DNA from: CALMBW01 sp963779645
GTDB taxonomy: Bacteria; Actinomycetota; CADDZG01; WHSQ01
Assembly (NCBI GenBank): GCA_963779645.1
Contig: CAVZYX010000015.1
Location: 124,001 to 188,000, forward strand
Direction of reading: 5' to 3'
Length of the DNA: 64,000 nt
Part shown: positions 6,910 through 15,925 of the stretch, piece by piece
Numbering within the stretch: position 1 is the first letter of the stretch
Layout of the letters: each line of letters begins with the position of its first letter
The notes under the pieces: generated by a model
The model's database searches: none
The model's input: the letters and a program-made list of their open reading frames with translations, nothing else
What the model was told of the DNA's origin: nothing
Translations under genes and position numbers: made by a program

Positions 6910-8643
6910 ATGCAGAAAGAGCGCGAGGTGTTGATCTCGAGATCGTTCCTCCAGATCGCGCTGCAATTGACCCAAGAGACCGATATCGATCCCATCCTGA
7001 TCGCGATCGTCGAACGATCTATGGAACTCACAGGTGCACGCTTCGGTGCGGCAGTCACAGTAGCCGACGACCTGAACATCGAGCGTTTCATCCATCGCGG
7101 GCTATCTGACGAGGAAGTGGCGGCCCTCCCTCATCTTCCCGAAGGGCACGGGTTGTTGGGGGCGGTGCTCGCACAGAAAGAGTCGATCCGTTGCGAACGG
7201 ATCGACGAACACCCTGGCTCTATCGGTTTCCCTTCGGCGCATGTGCCCATGCACGCCTTCCTCGGGGTTCCCATCGCCCAGCACAACAAGCTCAGCGGCG
7301 CTCTATATCTGACCAAGAGTCCAGAGGCCCCGCCTTTCACGGAAGACGACACCGAGCTGATCGAAGCCATGGCTTCGCTTGCTGCGGTCGGGATAGAGAA
7401 TTCACGCAACATCGAACGAGAACGACGACGGGCCGAGCTTACGGATTCGATCCGCAGGATCTCGATGAGGGTGAAGAACTCACTCGACGTCGGCGAGGTC
7501 CTTGCCACGACCGTGGAAGAGCTTGGGCAAATGGCGGATGTGGCCCGCTGCAGCATCCGCATGGTGGAAGCGCCGGGTGCAACGGCCATCGGCCCGATCG
7601 AACACGAATGGACGAGTCCGGGCATCACTCCCCTCGCAGGCACTCAGGTCGTCTATCCGATAGCAAGTTCCGCAGCCCTGACTCGAACGACGCAATGGAG
7701 CGACGACCTATCGATAGACGAGAGGTTCACCGGGCCCGATTTCCCGGAAGTACTGCCCCTCCTTAAACGGGACACGCGCGCCGTCCTGGCGGCTCCCTTG
7801 CAATGGGGTGATGAGCTCCTCGGCGTGATCGTCTTCCATTCGCTTGAACCACGCCGTTGGACCAAAGAGGACGTTGCGCTTATCGAGGGGGCCGCTCGAG
7901 AGGTCGGTAACGCGATGCACCATGCACAGTTGTATGAGGAGGCGGTCGACACCGTCGGAGAACTCCGCGAGCTCGAACAGCGTCGCGCCGATTACATCTC
8001 GATGGTGAGTCATGAGATCCGTTCTCCGATAACCGTGGTCGCCGGGATCGCCGACATCCTGAAGCGCAGGCGAAGCAGGTTGGACGATGCGGGGATCGAT
8101 GAGCTCGTGGATTCACTCGAGCGCGAAGCAAGTCGTTTGGCGCGACTGGTCAACGAGGTGCTCGACCTTGAGAGGATCGACCGTGGCGGCATGAACCTCG
8201 TGCTCAAACCGCTTGATGTTGTCGATCTTGCTCAAGAGTCCATCGAAGACACCGGTGAATCGAGCAGGCTCGCATTAGCGTCATTCACGGATGAGGCCCC
8301 GGTACTCGGTGACCGTGACAAGCTCAAACAGGTGTTCGTGAACCTGATCAGTAACGCGCTCAAGTTCGCTCCGGAAGAGACCCCGGTCACCGTAAGCATC
8401 TCTATCGAGGACGAGATCGTGAGGATCGGCGTCCGCGACGAAGGGCCGGGTATCGCCGAAGAAGATAAGGAACTCTTGTTCAAGCGCTTCTCACGTCTGG
8501 ATCCGACATTGACCAAGCCGGGTTCAGGACTTGGTCTCTATCTCTCTCGTCTGATCGTAGATCGACACGGAGGGAAGATCTGGGCCGAGAGTCAGGTCGG
8601 CGAGGGCGCGACCTTCTACTTCACTCTGCCGGTGTCGTCGTAG
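6910..8643 (+). CDS. Sensor histidine kinase with two GAF domains
   Basis: A 577-residue soluble histidine kinase with no membrane segment. Two GAF-type sensor domains lie at about residues 10-165 and 180-335; the first (MELTGARFGAAVTV, HAFLGVPI) resembles DevS/DosS-like GAF domains. The HisKA H-box DYISMVSHEIRSPI puts the phosphorylated His at 368. The N-box (NLISNALKFAP), G1 (DEGPGIAEED), F (LFKRFSR) and G2 (GSGLGLYLSRLI) motifs of the ATPase domain are intact. AGGGG lies five bases before the ATG. No response regulator gene is adjacent, so it is an orphan kinase. Its last 23 bases overlap the end of the convergent glycosyltransferase gene. The signal it senses is unknown. Confidence 0.92.
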   Translation: MQKEREVLISRSFLQIALQLTQETDIDPILIAIVERSMELTGARFGAAVTVADDLNIERFIHRGLSDEEVAALPHLPEGHGLLGAVLAQKESIRCERIDEHPGSIGFPSAHVPMHAFLGVPIAQHNKLSGALYLTKSPEAPPFTEDDTELIEAMASLAAVGIENSRNIERERRRAELTDSIRRISMRVKNSLDVGEVLATTVEELGQMADVARCSIRMVEAPGATAIGPIEHEWTSPGITPLAGTQVVYPIASSAALTRTTQWSDDLSIDERFTGPDFPEVLPLLKRDTRAVLAAPLQWGDELLGVIVFHSLEPRRWTKEDVALIEGAAREVGNAMHHAQLYEEAVDTVGELRELEQRRADYISMVSHEIRSPITVVAGIADILKRRRSRLDDAGIDELVDSLEREASRLARLVNEVLDLERIDRGGMNLVLKPLDVVDLAQESIEDTGESSRLALASFTDEAPVLGDRDKLKQVFVNLISNALKFAPEETPVTVSISIEDEIVRIGVRDEGPGIAEEDKELLFKRFSRLDPTLTKPGSGLGLYLSRLIVDRHGGKIWAESQVGEGATFYFTLPVSS

Positions 8644-9808
8644 CCGCCTTGCGCACCGGTCTGGCGAGAAACAGGTACGGCAACAGGAACAGCAACGGCG
8701 AGACATTTCGAAGGAGATCCTTCGGATAGAGAAGAGCCAACCAGGACAACGAGAAGATCAAGAACACGCTCAGAACGAAGATCGGATCTAGCGGTGTCCT
8801 GAGAAACATCCCCTTGACGATGCCGATAAGGAGAGCAGCTCCGATAGCGATCAACAGCGGCAGCCCGATCGCCCCCACCTGGTATTCCGCTCCCTGCCCT
8901 TGCAGCCCGGCCAGCCGGAAGGTGTCCACCCACCCGACGATCGGCTGCGCCAGGTTCTCCGGGCCTTCGGCGAAGGGCCACAGACCCAAGCGGCCGTGGA
9001 GATACACGAACCAGGAGGCCAGCGCGAGGGGGCCGAGAGACAAGACGCCGAGACGGAACCAGAGATCAGGATCCTTTCGACCGCGCAGCCGTTCGACCAC
9101 CTCGAAGATACCGATACCGATAGGCACGAACACGAACGCTTCCTTGATCAGACATGCAAGGATGAATGATCCGGCCGCGAGCCATATGCGCCCACGAAGC
9201 CACGTAAGTAGGCCGATTGCCATCACTGCGATCCCGGTCGTCTCGGGTGTGTCGACCGTCACCGCGTAGATAAGACCCGGGTTGACCGCTACCAGTAGAC
9301 CGAGCCACACGCTCGCCCCGAGTTGAACCGCTAGCAACGAGCCTGCGTACGCTGCTGCAACCATCCCCGCGAGGCCGAGTAACAAGAGAGCCGCGGGAAG
9401 ACGGTCTTCGGAACCCAACGACACGATCGCTGCCAGCCAACCATGTCCGACGTGACCGTACCGATAGGCCGGCGCATCGATCAACTCGTGCTGCTCGCCG
9501 GTCGCGAATGGGTCGAGTGCGATCGCGTAGTAGTAGAGACCGTCGTAGCGAGTGGCCGGCTGCACGAAATCCCAGTCCGCGTGACGTTGCTGGACATAAG
9601 CACCAAGCGGTTCCTCCGCGGGTAGGCGGACCAAGGCGGACGTGCTTCCGCCTGCTGCCCACATGGCGATCCCGGCACCGATAACTGAAACGACGAACGC
9701 TACGGCAGCGCAGGCCGCCGCTATCTGACGAACAGTCAGTTCGGGAAGCGCCCGGATGCGCTTGTCCGAAGTCGGGCTCGTTGTGGCGTCAGCCGGGCTG
9801 TCGCTCAA
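8621..9808 (-). CDS. Polytopic membrane protein, probable GT-C fold glycosyltransferase
   Basis: A 395-residue protein with roughly ten membrane helices starting near residue 28. The first outer loop holds acidic and aromatic residues (DWDFVQPATRYDGLYYYAIA), as in lipid-phosphate-sugar-dependent GT-C glycosyltransferases such as mannosyltransferase-like DUF2029/GT87 proteins. It overlaps the upstream FAD oxidoreductase gene by 20 bases, so both are in one transcript. That pairing suggests cell-surface glycan or glycolipid synthesis. It ends RPVRKAATTTPAE in the cytoplasm and overlaps the end of the convergent kinase gene. The family call rests on topology and the loop motif, not on a clear signature. 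Confidence 0.65.
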   Translation of the reverse strand: MSDSPADATTSPTSDKRIRALPELTVRQIAAACAAVAFVVSVIGAGIAMWAAGGSTSALVRLPAEEPLGAYVQQRHADWDFVQPATRYDGLYYYAIALDPFATGEQHELIDAPAYRYGHVGHGWLAAIVSLGSEDRLPAALLLLGLAGMVAAAYAGSLLAVQLGASVWLGLLVAVNPGLIYAVTVDTPETTGIAVMAIGLLTWLRGRIWLAAGSFILACLIKEAFVFVPIGIGIFEVVERLRGRKDPDLWFRLGVLSLGPLALASWFVYLHGRLGLWPFAEGPENLAQPIVGWVDTFRLAGLQGQGAEYQVGAIGLPLLIAIGAALLIGIVKGMFLRTPLDPIFVLSVFLIFSLSWLALLYPKDLLRNVSPLLFLLPYLFLARPVRKAATTTPAE

Positions 9809-11210
9809 GGTCTCTGACCTCTTCTATGTAGACATCCTCGGGATTGATCGAGAACAGATCGACATCGGTAAGTCCGAGATGGTTGCGAACGGCATAGAGG
9901 CCTGTAAGAGATGCGTGATCCTGATTGTTGTAGCGATACATCCCCGCCCGCCCGATCAGATCGAGATTCCCGAAAGCATCGATGTGATCGTAGAGGACAT
10001 CGAAATGCTCGCGGTGGCCGAGGTAGTACGTCGGGTATGAGTCTCCCTCACGCACCACGAAGCCTTTGCGGACATCCGAACCTTGGAGGAGGCCGGCTTC
10101 TTCCATCTCCCGTGTCGCGAACTTGACGAGATCATCGTCTTCCATGTTCCACAGGTCATCCGACTCGAAACAGAAGTACTCGACGGTCAGTGCACACGTC
10201 CCCGGCTTCGCGACCATGTCCTTGCTGAAACTTGCGTAGTTGGCAACGCGCGCCATCCGGAGCTGCGGCGCATGGATATAGATCCAGTTGTCGGGGAAAG
10301 GCGAATCGTGATCCACGATCAGGTTGACGGTGATGTGACTCCGGTAATAAAGGGTTCGGGCTGCTTGCAAGACCGCATCTGGGGGGCTCGGGTTTAGAGA
10401 CTCCGCAACCATCGTTATCGGTGCGCTGACGAAAGCTTGGTCCACTTCGATGCGTTCACCGGTATCGGTGACGAAGGCAGACACCTTCTCGCCCTCTGTC
10501 TCGATACGCGTGATGGTGGTGCCCATCCGGACCTCCCCGCCCTTCGCTTCGATCTCGGCGGTCATCCTGTCGTAGAGCTCGCCCGCGCCCCTGCGTGGGT
10601 AATAGAACTCCTCGATCAGCGACTTCACTTTGTCGCTCTTGCCGCGGCGGAAGGCTCCCTTGATCGCTTCGGAGAGGTTGAGTCCTTTGATCCGCTGACC
10701 CGCCCACTCCTTACCGATCTCATCGCAGGGGATGCCCCACACCTTCTCGGTGTACGACTTGAAGAAGATCTCGAAGAGAGTGCGGCCGAACTGCGCCACG
10801 ATCCAATCCTCGAAGTTCTCGGGTTCCCGCGTTTCTCGCTTCAGGCGTTGCTTCGCGTAGCTGGCGAGAGCCTTGGTCGTCGTGACGGGGCCGAGTTTGC
10901 TAAGCGCATCCATCGGTTTGAGCGGATACGAGAAGAACTTCTTGCGGTAATAGACGCGCGTCAGCCTCGGCACGGTGAGGAGGTCTTCGCCCAAGAAGTA
11001 GCGCCACATATCGAGCACCTCTTCGTTCTTGGTGAAGAAGCGATGGGGGCCGAGGTCGAAGCCATAGCCATCCACCCAGATCGTGCGCGCCAAACCCCCG
11101 ACCTGCTCGTTGCGATCGATCACTAAGGGCGCGATGCCGTGCCTTGTTAGCTCCCAAGCTGCAGCAAGCCCCGCCGGCCCGGCCCCCACGACAACGATTC
11201 GTCCGCTCAT
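9789..11210 (-). CDS. FAD-dependent oxidoreductase (amine oxidase/UDP-galactopyranose mutase-like)
   Basis: A 473-residue flavoprotein. The dinucleotide-binding motif VVVGAGPAGLAAAWEL and the following IDRNEQVGGLARTIWVDGYGFDLGPHRFF segment place it in the protoporphyrinogen oxidase/amine oxidase/UDP-galactopyranose mutase group. The C-terminal FAD contact region (LIGRAGMYRYNNQDHASLTG) is present. Family members next to membrane glycosyltransferases usually act in sugar-nucleotide or polyprenol metabolism for surface polymers. No ribosome-binding site is seen; TAGGGT lies eight bases upstream of the ATG, which suggests a leaderless message. It is the first gene of a two-gene operon. The exact substrate is unknown. 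Confidence 0.82.
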   Translation of the reverse strand: MSGRIVVVGAGPAGLAAAWELTRHGIAPLVIDRNEQVGGLARTIWVDGYGFDLGPHRFFTKNEEVLDMWRYFLGEDLLTVPRLTRVYYRKKFFSYPLKPMDALSKLGPVTTTKALASYAKQRLKRETREPENFEDWIVAQFGRTLFEIFFKSYTEKVWGIPCDEIGKEWAGQRIKGLNLSEAIKGAFRRGKSDKVKSLIEEFYYPRRGAGELYDRMTAEIEAKGGEVRMGTTITRIETEGEKVSAFVTDTGERIEVDQAFVSAPITMVAESLNPSPPDAVLQAARTLYYRSHITVNLIVDHDSPFPDNWIYIHAPQLRMARVANYASFSKDMVAKPGTCALTVEYFCFESDDLWNMEDDDLVKFATREMEEAGLLQGSDVRKGFVVREGDSYPTYYLGHREHFDVLYDHIDAFGNLDLIGRAGMYRYNNQDHASLTGLYAVRNHLGLTDVDLFSINPEDVYIEEVRDLERQPG

Positions 11211-11218
11211 GACGGATG

Positions 11219-11224
11219 ACCCTA
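11219..11224 (-). promoter_or_regulatory. -10 box of the FAD oxidoreductase gene
   Basis: TAGGGT on the minus strand, eight bases before the ATG at 11210. No ribosome-binding site lies in between. Confidence 0.4.
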
Positions 11225-11300
11225 AGTGACATCAACTCTGTGCTCGTTTCGCCGGAAGTGGCGCGCAGTTCCGAGCGCAGGCGTGATGGTGAAGGGAACC

Positions 11301-11335
11301 GGGTGTGGGGCCCGCCGGTTAGGCGGACCCCACCC
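11301..11335 (-). terminator. Hairpin after rnpB
   Basis: A GC-rich stem on the minus strand, GGGTGGGGTCCGCC and GGCGGGCCCCACACCC, separated by TAACC, begins a few bases after the end of RNase P RNA. There is no U tract. It probably ends rnpB transcription or protects the 3' end. Confidence 0.6.
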
Positions 11336-11339
11336 GTCA

Positions 11340-11704
11340 TAAGAGTGGGCCTGTAAGCCGGATCCTGTCCTCCCGGTTACCCGGGATGGATGACCATCCA
11401 TCTGGGACGAGCGTTACCGCTCGCCTCATGCGACCTACCCGGGGCTTTAGCGGGCGGGCCACCCAACCCCTGCTTGGTCTTGCTCCGGACGGGGCATGCC
11501 CAGCCGCTCCCGTTGCCGGGAACGCTGGTGAGCTCTTACCTCACCGTTTCACCCTTACCTGTGACCGCTTGCACGGCCCATCGGCGGTCTGCTCTCTGTT
11601 GCGCTATTCCACCGGTCACCCGGCCTGGGACTTTCCCCAGCGTCCTGCCCTACGGAGTCCGGACTTTCCTCAGCTTGCGCCGCGGTCACCCGGCCCACTC
11701 CACG
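11340..11704 (-). ncRNA. rnpB: RNase P RNA, bacterial type A
   Basis: This is the catalytic RNA of ribonuclease P, which removes 5' leaders from tRNA precursors. Read on the minus strand, the 5' part has the universal GAGGAAAGTCCGGACTCC block (about 11654-11671) after GGAGTGGGCC, and the 3' part ends CCGGCTTACAGGCCCACTC. The two ends pair (GAGTGGGCC with GGCCCACTC) to form P1. The length, about 365 bases, and the GC-rich arms fit the ancestral A type. Several open frames cross this region but none resembles a protein. It lies downstream of the cobalamin operon in the same direction. CATACT about seven bases before the 5' end may be its -10 box. The ends are placed to within a few bases. Confidence 0.95.
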
Positions 11705-11786
11705 ATAAGTATGAACGCGTTGGGAGGGTCCGGGAATCCCCGTTTCTGCGTAAGAAACGACATTTTTCTGTGCGGGATCTACCCCC

Positions 11787-12320
11787 TCACAGGTGATGAT
11801 TCTTACAAAGAATCACGAGTTCGCCGGGGCGCGGATAGATCGTGGCTCCTATCTCTCGCATCAAGGCTCGGATCACGCCTCCGTGGGTGAAAACGAGGTG
11901 ATCACCCGGGGGAAGATCGGCGATGAAGTCTGCGAGCCGAGCCCGAAGCGCGGTGACACTCTCACCGCCGGGCGGAGCGAAGTCATCGAAACTCGCGATC
12001 GCGGCCTGAGTGACCAGGTCCAGGTCCTCGAATGACTTACCTTCGAGGACTCCGAAGTCGATCTCGCGCAAACGTTCATCGGTCGCAGCATCGAATCCCG
12101 CCAGACACGCGGTATCGACGGCACGCTTGAGGTCAGAACTCCAGACCGCCGTCCACCGATGGTCGGTCAGTTGACGAAGACCGCTTGCTTGCTTGCGACC
12201 GAGGTCGCTCAGTTCGATGTCCGTGAGACCCGTGTAGCGCCGCGACTCGGACCATGCCGTACTGCCATGGCGAACCAAGAACAGTCGAACCGTCAATGCC
12301 ACCACGCGACTGCGACCCAC
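11787..12320 (-). CDS. cobC: Histidine phosphatase, probable alpha-ribazole phosphatase
   Basis: A 177-residue protein of the phosphoglycerate mutase-like superfamily. FLVRHGSTAW holds the phosphorylated His; R-rich AVWSSDLKRAVDTA, the acid/base Glu region LREIDFGVLEG and the second His in VFTHGGVIRALM complete the site. It is the last gene of the corrinoid salvage operon, so removal of the phosphate from alpha-ribazole phosphate (or adenosylcobalamin phosphate) is the likely role. The start is uncertain: GTG at 12320, 12305 or 12302 are all in frame and none has a good ribosome-binding site; all overlap the end of cobS, so translation is coupled. Generic phosphatase activity cannot be excluded. 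Confidence 0.82.
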   Translation of the reverse strand: MGRSRVVALTVRLFLVRHGSTAWSESRRYTGLTDIELSDLGRKQASGLRQLTDHRWTAVWSSDLKRAVDTACLAGFDAATDERLREIDFGVLEGKSFEDLDLVTQAAIASFDDFAPPGGESVTALRARLADFIADLPPGDHLVFTHGGVIRALMREIGATIYPRPGELVILCKNHHL

Positions 12321-13055
12321 GCGTTGTAGGACACCGCGGCCCCCAACGTGAAGATCAGCATCTCGCCCATCTGCTCCGCGGCCCCGAGGATGTCACCGGT
12401 GATCCCGCCGAGACGTGCTCGTCCCCTTCGACCCACGAGCCATGCAGCGATACCGGCCAACACTGCTGCGGGCATCGCCCAGGGACCGGCGATGCCGAAT
12501 GCGATCAACGCCCCGGTAGCGACCGCGATACCCACGTCGTTGGGCGTCAGGGAAGTCGCGTACGACGCTCCAAGTCCGTCGGATGCGGTACGCATGATCC
12601 CCATCAGAGCAACGCTGGCTCCACGCGCCAACACGTGCGCACAGATGCAGATCGCGAGACCGTCCCATCCGTCCATCGAAGCGAGAGCTCCCACACGGAT
12701 CAGTAGCGACGTGGCGATCGCGAGGACACCGAAGGTTCCTTGGCGAGGATCCTTGAGGATCCTTCGGACATCCTCGGCATCCTTCCCTCCGCCGAACGCG
12801 TCGAACGTATCGCCGAGCCCATCCTCGTGGAACCCACCCGTGAACCAGGCACCCACTCCAATGGCGATCGACGCGGCCACGAAGGGGGGCAGGAACTCCC
12901 AGAGAGCTAAGTACACACCTCCAACAACTGTTCCGATGATGGCACCCACCAGCGGGAACCACTTCGCCGCCCGGCCGAGTTGAGAGTTCTCGAGTTTGCC
13001 GGTCGGGACCCTGAGGGCGCGTTAGAAAACCGATCGCAGCAACGAAAGACTTCAC
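12293..13055 (-). CDS. cobS: Adenosylcobinamide-GDP ribazoletransferase, with a one-base frameshift
   Basis: CobS is the membrane enzyme that joins alpha-ribazole to adenosylcobinamide-GDP. The C-terminal part, open from a GTG at 12949, shows GGFHEDGLGDTFDAFGGG and several helices, as in CobS. The true N-terminus lies upstream in another frame: a GTG at 13055, overlapping the cobT stop as GTGA, reads VKSFVAAIGFLTR. Removing one base from the GGG at 13015-13017 joins the frames as FLTRLRVPTGKLENSQLG and on into AAKWFPLVGAIIG, the normal CobS sequence. As given, the gene is broken near codon 13. This may be a sequencing error, since the rest is well preserved; otherwise only a shortened product from 12949 could be made. 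Confidence 0.88.
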
Positions 13056-14050
13056 GGTTCGATGCCCCACTCTTCGAACGTTGCGACGTCGACGACGCAG
13101 GACACCGCCAAGCGGATCAGAGGAAGAGCTGCTAAGGCACCGGTGCCTTCACCGAGTCGCATCCCAAGATCGAGAAGTGGCTCGAGCGCAAGCTTCTCCA
13201 ACAGCAAACGATGGCCGGGTTCTGGTGAACAGTGGCCGGCGATGCAGTGGTCGAGGCTGTCCGATCTGGCGGCTGCAAGGGCACCGACCGAAGCGGTCGT
13301 CACGAACCCGTCCAGCACCACCGGTATCGATCGCCGTCGTGCCTCGAGGGTTGCTCCCGCTATCGCAACCAACTCGGATCCACCCACTCTTCGAAGTATC
13401 TCGAACGGACCGCCGCCGTCTATCCGGCTTCGGGCCGCGTCTACTGCGGCGATCTTGCGCTGGAGTCCCTCGTCATCCACACCGGTCCCCCGACCCGTCC
13501 AATCATCGGCTCGCATCCCGTAGAGCGAAGCACACACCGCTGCGGCAGGAGTGGTATTTCCGATGCCCATCTCTCCGAAGATCAGGATGTCCGCTTCGCT
13601 CGAAGCGACCGTCTTCCGCCCGATCTCGAAGCATTCTTCGAAGCGTTCAGGCGTTAACGCATCCTCGAACGTGATGTCGCCCGTAGGTCTCCCCACTCCG
13701 ACATCGATGACCTCGAGATCGACACCGAGGTCACGAGCCATAACCGATGCCGTTGCCTTACCTGCTCGAAGTGCCTTGAGCATCTCGCCGGTGATTGCTT
13801 GCGGGTAGGCGCTGACACCTCGATCGGCCACACCATGGTCGCCGACGAAAACGGTGAGGGCGGGTGCTGCCGCCGTGGGCTTCTCTGTCCCTTGCCAGCC
13901 GGCTAGCCACGCGGCGACTCGATCGAACCTGGCCAATGCACCGGTTGGTCGAAGGATCTGCGCCGCTCTGTCTCGCATCGCGCTCTCGGGAGCGAGATGG
14001 GGGCCGGGAAGGTCTTTCAGGAGCGGAGCTACGAGGTCGTCTGCAGTCAC
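13052..14050 (-). CDS. cobT: Nicotinate-nucleotide-dimethylbenzimidazole phosphoribosyltransferase
   Basis: This 332-residue enzyme makes alpha-ribazole 5'-phosphate, the lower ligand of cobalamin, from dimethylbenzimidazole and nicotinate mononucleotide. FVGDHGVADRGVSAYP, the GEMGIGNTTPAAAV segment, and RLGEGTGALAALPLI with the catalytic Glu near the C-terminus are all typical. The GTG at 14050 is chosen because it overlaps the cobU stop (GTGA) and gives the family start ADDLVAPLL; the longer frame runs antisense-like through cobU. It is coupled at its own end to cobS by another GTGA. Length and motifs are normal. Confidence 0.93.
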   Translation of the reverse strand: MTADDLVAPLLKDLPGPHLAPESAMRDRAAQILRPTGALARFDRVAAWLAGWQGTEKPTAAAPALTVFVGDHGVADRGVSAYPQAITGEMLKALRAGKATASVMARDLGVDLEVIDVGVGRPTGDITFEDALTPERFEECFEIGRKTVASSEADILIFGEMGIGNTTPAAAVCASLYGMRADDWTGRGTGVDDEGLQRKIAAVDAARSRIDGGGPFEILRRVGGSELVAIAGATLEARRRSIPVVLDGFVTTASVGALAAARSDSLDHCIAGHCSPEPGHRLLLEKLALEPLLDLGMRLGEGTGALAALPLIRLAVSCVVDVATFEEWGIEP

Positions 14051-14577
14051 AGGATCTCTTCCGGTTCCATCAGGGCAACGGCACGACCGGACACCATCAC
14101 GTAGGCGCGCTCGGAAGCCGCCACCCATGCCTTGTTCACCGAGCCCAGAACGTCGCGGTACCGACGCCCGAGTTCGCTCAGCGGGACCGACCCGGAACCA
14201 ACCTCGTTCGTGACACATACGACCGGTGGTTGCCGGCCGGCTGCAAGAGCGGCGGTCTTGGTCGCCGTCTCGATGATCTCTGCATCCGGGATGCCTCTTT
14301 CCATAAGGTTCGCAACCCACAAGGTCAGACAATCCACGATCACGAACCCGTCGGGCCCTAGGTCGTTTAGTGCCTTTGACAGTTCGATCGGCTCCTCGAT
14401 GACGGTCCAGTTCTGCGGTCGTTCGCGTTGATGAACGGCGATCTTGTGGCGCATCTCGTCATCGCGGCCCTCCGCTGTCGCGATCACGGAGACTTCTCCG
14501 TCCCACCGCTTCGCCATCGCTACTGCGAAGGAGGACTTCCCACTGCGCGCGCCTCCGGTAAGAACGATGAGCCCCAT
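14047..14577 (-). CDS. cobU: Adenosylcobinamide kinase/adenosylcobinamide-phosphate guanylyltransferase
   Basis: A 176-residue bifunctional enzyme of the nucleotide loop assembly pathway. It phosphorylates adenosylcobinamide and then transfers GMP to it. The P-loop GGARSGKSSFA starts at residue 8; the guanylylated His is in KIAVHQRERPQNW, and VTNEVGSGSVPLSELGRRYRDVLG is the usual C-terminal signature. The ATG at 14577 overlaps the cobO stop by one base (TGATG). It sits between cobO and cobT in the order of the biochemical steps. No defect is seen. Confidence 0.94.
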   Translation of the reverse strand: MGLIVLTGGARSGKSSFAVAMAKRWDGEVSVIATAEGRDDEMRHKIAVHQRERPQNWTVIEEPIELSKALNDLGPDGFVIVDCLTLWVANLMERGIPDAEIIETATKTAALAAGRQPPVVCVTNEVGSGSVPLSELGRRYRDVLGSVNKAWVAASERAYVMVSGRAVALMEPEEIL

Positions 14578-15122
14578 CAGAGGTCTATCCCTCTGCGTGC
14601 AAGGATCCCGGCGTCGAAGGCATGCTTCACTTTTCGCATCTCCGTGACGGTGTCGGCGAGTTCGATCAGTTCGGGGGCCGCGTCGCGCCCAGTGATGATG
14701 ACGTTGACCTTCGGGGGCCGCGTGCGGATCGCCTCGACCACGTCTGCGACGTCGATCCATCCGAAACTGATCGTGTACGTGACCTCATCGAGCAGAACCA
14801 TGTCGTAATCGCCCGAAGCGATCTTCGCCTTCGCCGTGTCCCAGGCCTCGAGCGCGATCGCTTGAGTCTCGTCCATGTCTTTGCTGTTCCAAGTGAACCC
14901 ATCACCGATCGTCCACCAGTCGACACCAAGGTCGCGGGCTACCTTCTCTTCGCCCACCTTCCACTTGCCGGACTTGATGAACTGGACGACGCAGACCTTC
15001 CAACCGCGTGCGACCGCTCTGATCATGGTGCCGAACGCCGCGGTGCTCTTCCCTTTTCCGTCACCGGTGTTGACGATGACCACCGATGGCGCATGGGCGT
15101 GAGTCTTCCTGTCTGCCGTCAT
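14577..15122 (-). CDS. cobO: Corrinoid adenosyltransferase (CobA/CobO/BtuR type)
   Basis: A 181-residue ATP:corrinoid adenosyltransferase that adds the upper adenosyl ligand to cobalamin precursors. NTGDGKGKSTAAFG (from residue 18) is the unusual P-loop of this family, and MVLLDEVTYTISFGW and IITGRDAAPELIELADTVTEM are further signatures. The ATG overlaps the stop of the ABC ATPase gene (ATGA). Its place directly after the transporter genes suggests that imported corrinoids are adenosylated first and then completed by CobU, CobT, CobS and CobC. Length is normal for the family. Confidence 0.93.
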   Translation of the reverse strand: MTADRKTHAHAPSVVIVNTGDGKGKSTAAFGTMIRAVARGWKVCVVQFIKSGKWKVGEEKVARDLGVDWWTIGDGFTWNSKDMDETQAIALEAWDTAKAKIASGDYDMVLLDEVTYTISFGWIDVADVVEAIRTRPPKVNVIITGRDAAPELIELADTVTEMRKVKHAFDAGILARRGIDL

Positions 15123-15925
15123 AGGTTCATCGCGCCTTCAACTGCATAGGCGTTAGTACGTGTGGGTACGACGAAAACATCTCCGGACGGATCGCGGATG
15201 ACTTTCACGGATGCACCGTAGTGCTTGCCGATCAGATTCTCCGTAAGGACTTCGGAGGCCGTCCCCGTTGCGACGGCTACTCCCCCGTCCATCAGCACCA
15301 GCATGTCCGCGAACTGTCCGGCAAGGGTGAGGTCGTGCATCGCGCTGATCACCGTGAGCGAGTGTTCACGTCGCAGACGATCTACAAGGTCGAGCACCTG
15401 CTGCTGGTGGCCGATGTCGAGGGCGCTCGTCGGCTCGTCGAGCAACAACACAGGCGATTCTTGAGCAAGGGCCCTCGCCAGAACCACACGCTGCGCTTCC
15501 CCCCCACTCAACGATCCGATCGGTCTTTGCTCGAACTCCGATAGCTCCATCCGTTCGATCACGGTGGCCACGACATCGAGATCGTGATGACCTTCAGACC
15601 CGAAATAAGGGATGTAGGGAGTGCGGCCCATCAACACATAGTCGACGACCGTCATAGACATCGGCATGAACGGTCGCTGCGGAACGTAGGCAACCGCCTG
15701 GGCAACGTTTCGACGTGACAGATCGCGCGACGAACGATCGCCGAACGAGATGTCACCGGAGAAATCGACGAGCCCTGCGATGGACTTGATAAGCGTTGAT
15801 TTGCCGGCGCCGTTAGGTCCGATCAACGTCACCCAAGACCCGGTCGGAACATCCATCGAGATATCGGTAACGACGGTGGTGGTGTCATAGGCGATAGAAA
15901 CGGATCCGATCCTGACGTCCGTCAC
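15119..15925 (-). CDS. btuD: Corrinoid ABC transporter ATP-binding protein
   Basis: A 268-residue ABC ATPase of the FecE/BtuD/HmuV type. The Walker A GPNGAGKST (about residue 37), Q-loop region AYVPQR, signature LSGGEAQR, Walker B VLLLDEPTSALD and switch His in SAMHDLT are intact. It overlaps the permease gene upstream by four bases and cobO downstream by four. With the FecCD permease, the lipoprotein and the cobalamin riboswitch, the substrate is almost certainly cobalamin or another corrinoid rather than a siderophore. A C-terminal tail of about 40 residues beyond the core ATPase is common in this group. Confidence 0.92.
   Translation of the reverse strand: MTDVRIGSVSIAYDTTTVVTDISMDVPTGSWVTLIGPNGAGKSTLIKSIAGLVDFSGDISFGDRSSRDLSRRNVAQAVAYVPQRPFMPMSMTVVDYVLMGRTPYIPYFGSEGHHDLDVVATVIERMELSEFEQRPIGSLSGGEAQRVVLARALAQESPVLLLDEPTSALDIGHQQQVLDLVDRLRREHSLTVISAMHDLTLAGQFADMLVLMDGGVAVATGTASEVLTENLIGKHYGASVKVIRDPSGDVFVVPTRTNAYAVEGAMNL

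Noticed and set aside
11741..11767. Hairpin CGTTTCT/AGAAACG followed by TTTTT on the plus strand
   Set aside because: It looks like an intrinsic terminator, but no plus-strand gene leads into it; it may be chance or a minus-strand structure before rnpB.
11386..11890. Open frames of 136 and 166 codons on the plus strand
   Set aside because: They lie over RNase P RNA, whose conserved blocks explain the sequence; the translations are Pro/Arg-rich with no family features.
14051..14332. Long N-terminal extension of CobT
   Set aside because: It lies inside cobU in another frame and has no CobT homology; the GTG at 14050 overlaps the cobU stop like other junctions in the operon.
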